Source: Caulobacter sp. S45
GTDB lineage: Bacteria > Pseudomonadota > Alphaproteobacteria > Caulobacterales > Caulobacteraceae
DNA length: 64,000 bases
Reading direction: 5' to 3'
Assembly: GCF_009765965.1 (NCBI RefSeq)
Contig: NZ_LMUL01000010.1
Location: 124,001 to 188,000, forward strand
Shown: positions 62,173-64,000 of the stretch, in pieces
Layout: each line of letters opens with the position of its first letter
Position numbering within the stretch: the first letter of the stretch is position 1
Notes under the pieces: model-generated
What the model was told of the DNA's origin: nothing
What the model saw: only the letters and a program-made list of their open reading frames with translations
Databases searched by the model: none
Position numbers and translations under genes: made by a program

Positions 62173-63818
62173 TGGCTACGCACGTCGGCGACGGGCGCGC
62201 CCTGGCGATGGCGGGCGTCGAGCATGACGGCGGCCCGGTGGCCGGAGACGATCGCCCCCTGCTGCCAGGCGCCCACATGGCTCAGATGCTCGCCGGCGAA
62301 GTAGAACGGGCCGTCCGCCTCGCCGAGCAGGGCATAGGACGCCGGGTCCTGTTCGGCCAGGGGGCATTCGATGCCCAGGCTGTAGGGCACGCTCTTCCAG
62401 CTCACCGTGATCGGCGCCTTCAGCGAGGCGGAATGGCCGGGATGCAGCCGCTCCACCGAGCCGCGCGCATAGGCGATCCGCTCGGCCAGGGGCAGAGCGG
62501 CGAAGCGGTCGGCCAACTCGCCGAAGCTGTAGCCCGCCACCAGCACGCCCTCGCGCGCATGCAGCTCATGGCTCGGATACCAGGTGATCAGGGTGTCGCG
62601 CGCGGTGAACGACAGCCCGCCATAGATCTGGTCCTTCGCCTCCCAGAAGCGCGGGGACTGGAAGGCGATCTTGATGGCGCTGTTATAGGTCGCCTTGTCG
62701 ATCGCCGCCTTGCGGTCGGGGGAGAAGTCGGACGGGATCGCCGACAGCACCTTCAGCGGGATGGTCACGAGGCAGTACTCGGCCTCGACCCGCTTGGTCT
62801 TGCCGGTCGCCTTGTCGCGATAGCTCACGGCCACCCCCGCGCCATGGCGGGCGATGCGCGTCACCTCGCAGTTCTTGCGCACCACTGTCGGGCCCAGCTT
62901 GGCCTCCAGCGCGCGCGGGATGGCGTCCATGCCCCCCACCGGCTGCTGCATGGTCGCCTGCATGTCGATGAACTCGTGGAAGCGCGAGCCCAGCAGCACG
63001 GTCGGATGCATCAGCGTGTCCAGCGGCAGCGGCTTGCGCGCCGAAGCCACTTCGTCGCCCGCGCCGGGATAGGTCGCATAGCCCGACGCCACCGAGCCGT
63101 TGTAGTACAGCGGGCCCTTGACGCTGCCCGCCGCCGCCGGCAGGTCGCGCGCATTGGCCGACACCACCGCGTCGCGCCCGGTCGCCAGCGCGCCCCAGGA
63201 GGCCAGGGTGCTGATCAGCCGGTCGCGGTCGTCCTTGGTCAGCTCCGCGTCCAGCCCGCCGCCCCGCACCGCCTTGGCCAGCAGCTCGGCCACATGCCCG
63301 CGCGTATCGAAGCTGGCCTGGCGCATCTGGATCGGCTTGCCGCCGTTCATGTCGTCGGCCTGGATCAACGCGCTTTCGGAGTGGTTGACCAGCACCTCCA
63401 TCGGCACCCCGAACTCGCGGCAGTAGCCCAGCGTCGCCTGGTGGTGGCTGGGCAGGCGCGCCGGCCCGGCGTTGAAGTAATGGCCCTTGTCGAAGCTGCA
63501 GACCTGGCGCGTGCCGTCGGTCATCTCCAGCACGTCGCCGCCGCGCATCGTGTAGTTGCGCCCGCCGGTGCGGCCCCGCGCCTCCAGCACCGTGCAGCTA
63601 TAGCCCGCCTTGCCCAGCTCGTAGGCCGCCGACAGCCCGGCCATGCCCGCGCCCAGGATCACCACCTTCGCGCCCTTGCCCGAACCGGGCGTCAGCGCCG
63701 GCGGCCCGGCCCAGGCCTCCTCGCCCTCCATCAGCCCGAGCGCGCGCGCCGCGGTGTACATCCCCGCCGCCCCGGTGACGCCGGCCACCCGCATCAGAAG
63801 TTCGCGTCTCGTGCTCAT
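62169..63818 (-). CDS. Exported flavin monoamine-oxidase-family enzyme
   Basis: 549 residues with a Tat-like start (MSTRRELLMRVAG). The FAD Rossmann block is AKVVILGAGMAGLSAAYELGKAGYSCTVLEARGRTGGR; the C-terminal FAD block is GPFYFAGEHLSHVGAWQQGAIVSGHRAA. The family turns amines or amino acids into imines plus hydrogen peroxide. The stop overlaps the start of the exported Rid gene, so the two are made together. ATG 63818 is chosen for the twin-arginine region; an earlier start would add 23 unconserved residues. Substrate not known. Confidence 0.9.
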   Translation of the reverse strand: MSTRRELLMRVAGVTGAAGMYTAARALGLMEGEEAWAGPPALTPGSGKGAKVVILGAGMAGLSAAYELGKAGYSCTVLEARGRTGGRNYTMRGGDVLEMTDGTRQVCSFDKGHYFNAGPARLPSHHQATLGYCREFGVPMEVLVNHSESALIQADDMNGGKPIQMRQASFDTRGHVAELLAKAVRGGGLDAELTKDDRDRLISTLASWGALATGRDAVVSANARDLPAAAGSVKGPLYYNGSVASGYATYPGAGDEVASARKPLPLDTLMHPTVLLGSRFHEFIDMQATMQQPVGGMDAIPRALEAKLGPTVVRKNCEVTRIARHGAGVAVSYRDKATGKTKRVEAEYCLVTIPLKVLSAIPSDFSPDRKAAIDKATYNSAIKIAFQSPRFWEAKDQIYGGLSFTARDTLITWYPSHELHAREGVLVAGYSFGELADRFAALPLAERIAYARGSVERLHPGHSASLKAPITVSWKSVPYSLGIECPLAEQDPASYALLGEADGPFYFAGEHLSHVGAWQQGAIVSGHRAAVMLDARHRQGAPVADVRSQ

Positions 63819-64000
63819 CCGGCCCCGTCCCCGTTGGAGCCGCAAGCTTTGCAACGCAGCGGGCGGGTGCGACAGGCCGGGGCGCATGTCGAGGGCGCAG
63901 CTTGGCCGGACGCCTAAATTTGCGGCGGACGGAGGCTGGGAAACGGGCGGCGGACGGGCGGGGGGAAAGATGGCGTGAATCCGGCTATGCTCGCCATGGA
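63819..64000. other. Right-edge stretch without a recognisable gene
   Basis: 182 bases that must include the amine oxidase promoter. No gene is visible before the window ends. Confidence 0.4.

Noticed and set aside
1-64000. tRNA, rRNA, phage or defence-island genes
   Set aside because: None was recognisable; the GIY-YIG gene is a lone domain and not part of a restriction or phage cluster.

Overview
The window is a GC-rich, gene-dense stretch of bacterial chromosome. Several traits suggest an aquatic or soil Alphaproteobacterium of the Caulobacterales type (Caulobacter/Phenylobacterium/Brevundimonas-like): two very large TonB-dependent receptors, many exported peptidases and amidohydrolases, a PraR-like small HTH regulator, an RpoH promoter of the alphaproteobacterial kind, and intergenic palindromic repeats. 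This placement is an inference from gene content; no rRNA or tRNA gene was seen. 

Bases 1-16252 form what looks like one catabolic locus. On the minus strand lie a TonB receptor (cut by the left edge), a Tat-exported GH127/GH146-type beta-L-arabinofuranosidase, an APC amino-acid permease, an exported DUF885 metallopeptidase, an M24 (Xaa-Pro type) peptidase and a DadA-like FAD oxidase. Divergently on the plus strand lie a DapA-family deaminase, a two-cysteine 4-hydroxyproline 2-epimerase, a GntR/FCD regulator and a POT peptide transporter. The epimerase, oxidase and deaminase are the textbook L-hydroxyproline to alpha-ketoglutarate semialdehyde route. The arabinosidase, peptidases and peptide transporter suggest the real food is arabinosylated hydroxyproline-rich plant cell-wall glycoprotein (extensin-like). 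An identical 17-bp sequence before the TonB receptor and in the divergent promoter ties the parts together. 

Bases 16400-31800 are mostly housekeeping and mixed genes: an RNA methyltransferase, another methyltransferase, a small Hsp20 with an RpoH promoter and a ROSE-like leader, an SCP2-type protein, a lipase-like hydrolase, a DsbA-like lipoprotein, a HisN-like phosphatase, a PraR-like regulator, TypA/BipA, a PEBP protein, a second APC permease, a methyltransferase and a secreted beta-rich protein. At 22154-22542 a single GIY-YIG nuclease gene sits between inverted repeats with two distinguishable ends. A 139-bp gene-less version with the same two ends lies at 57340-57478. 

Bases 31800-49960 hold a TonB-like protein, an aldo/keto reductase plus SDR pair with a divergent AraC regulator, a CapA-like protein, two tandem exported amidohydrolases, a HAD phosphatase, a low-GC LuxR-type regulator, and a divergent catabolic cluster (GntR, HpcH/HpaI aldolase, FAD-linked D-2-hydroxyacid dehydrogenase, MFS carrier). 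These are followed by a second, complete TonB receptor. 

Bases 50000-64000 hold small stress or redox proteins, an exported cyclophilin, an S9 peptidase coupled to an exported acetamidase-family protein, a Sel1-repeat protein, a hybrid histidine kinase, a glycosyltransferase/FkbM methyltransferase pair, and a flavin amine oxidase translationally coupled to an exported Rid-family protein. Five copies of a ~105-160 bp double-hairpin repeat are scattered through the window; one lies inside the signal-peptide end of the DUF885 gene.
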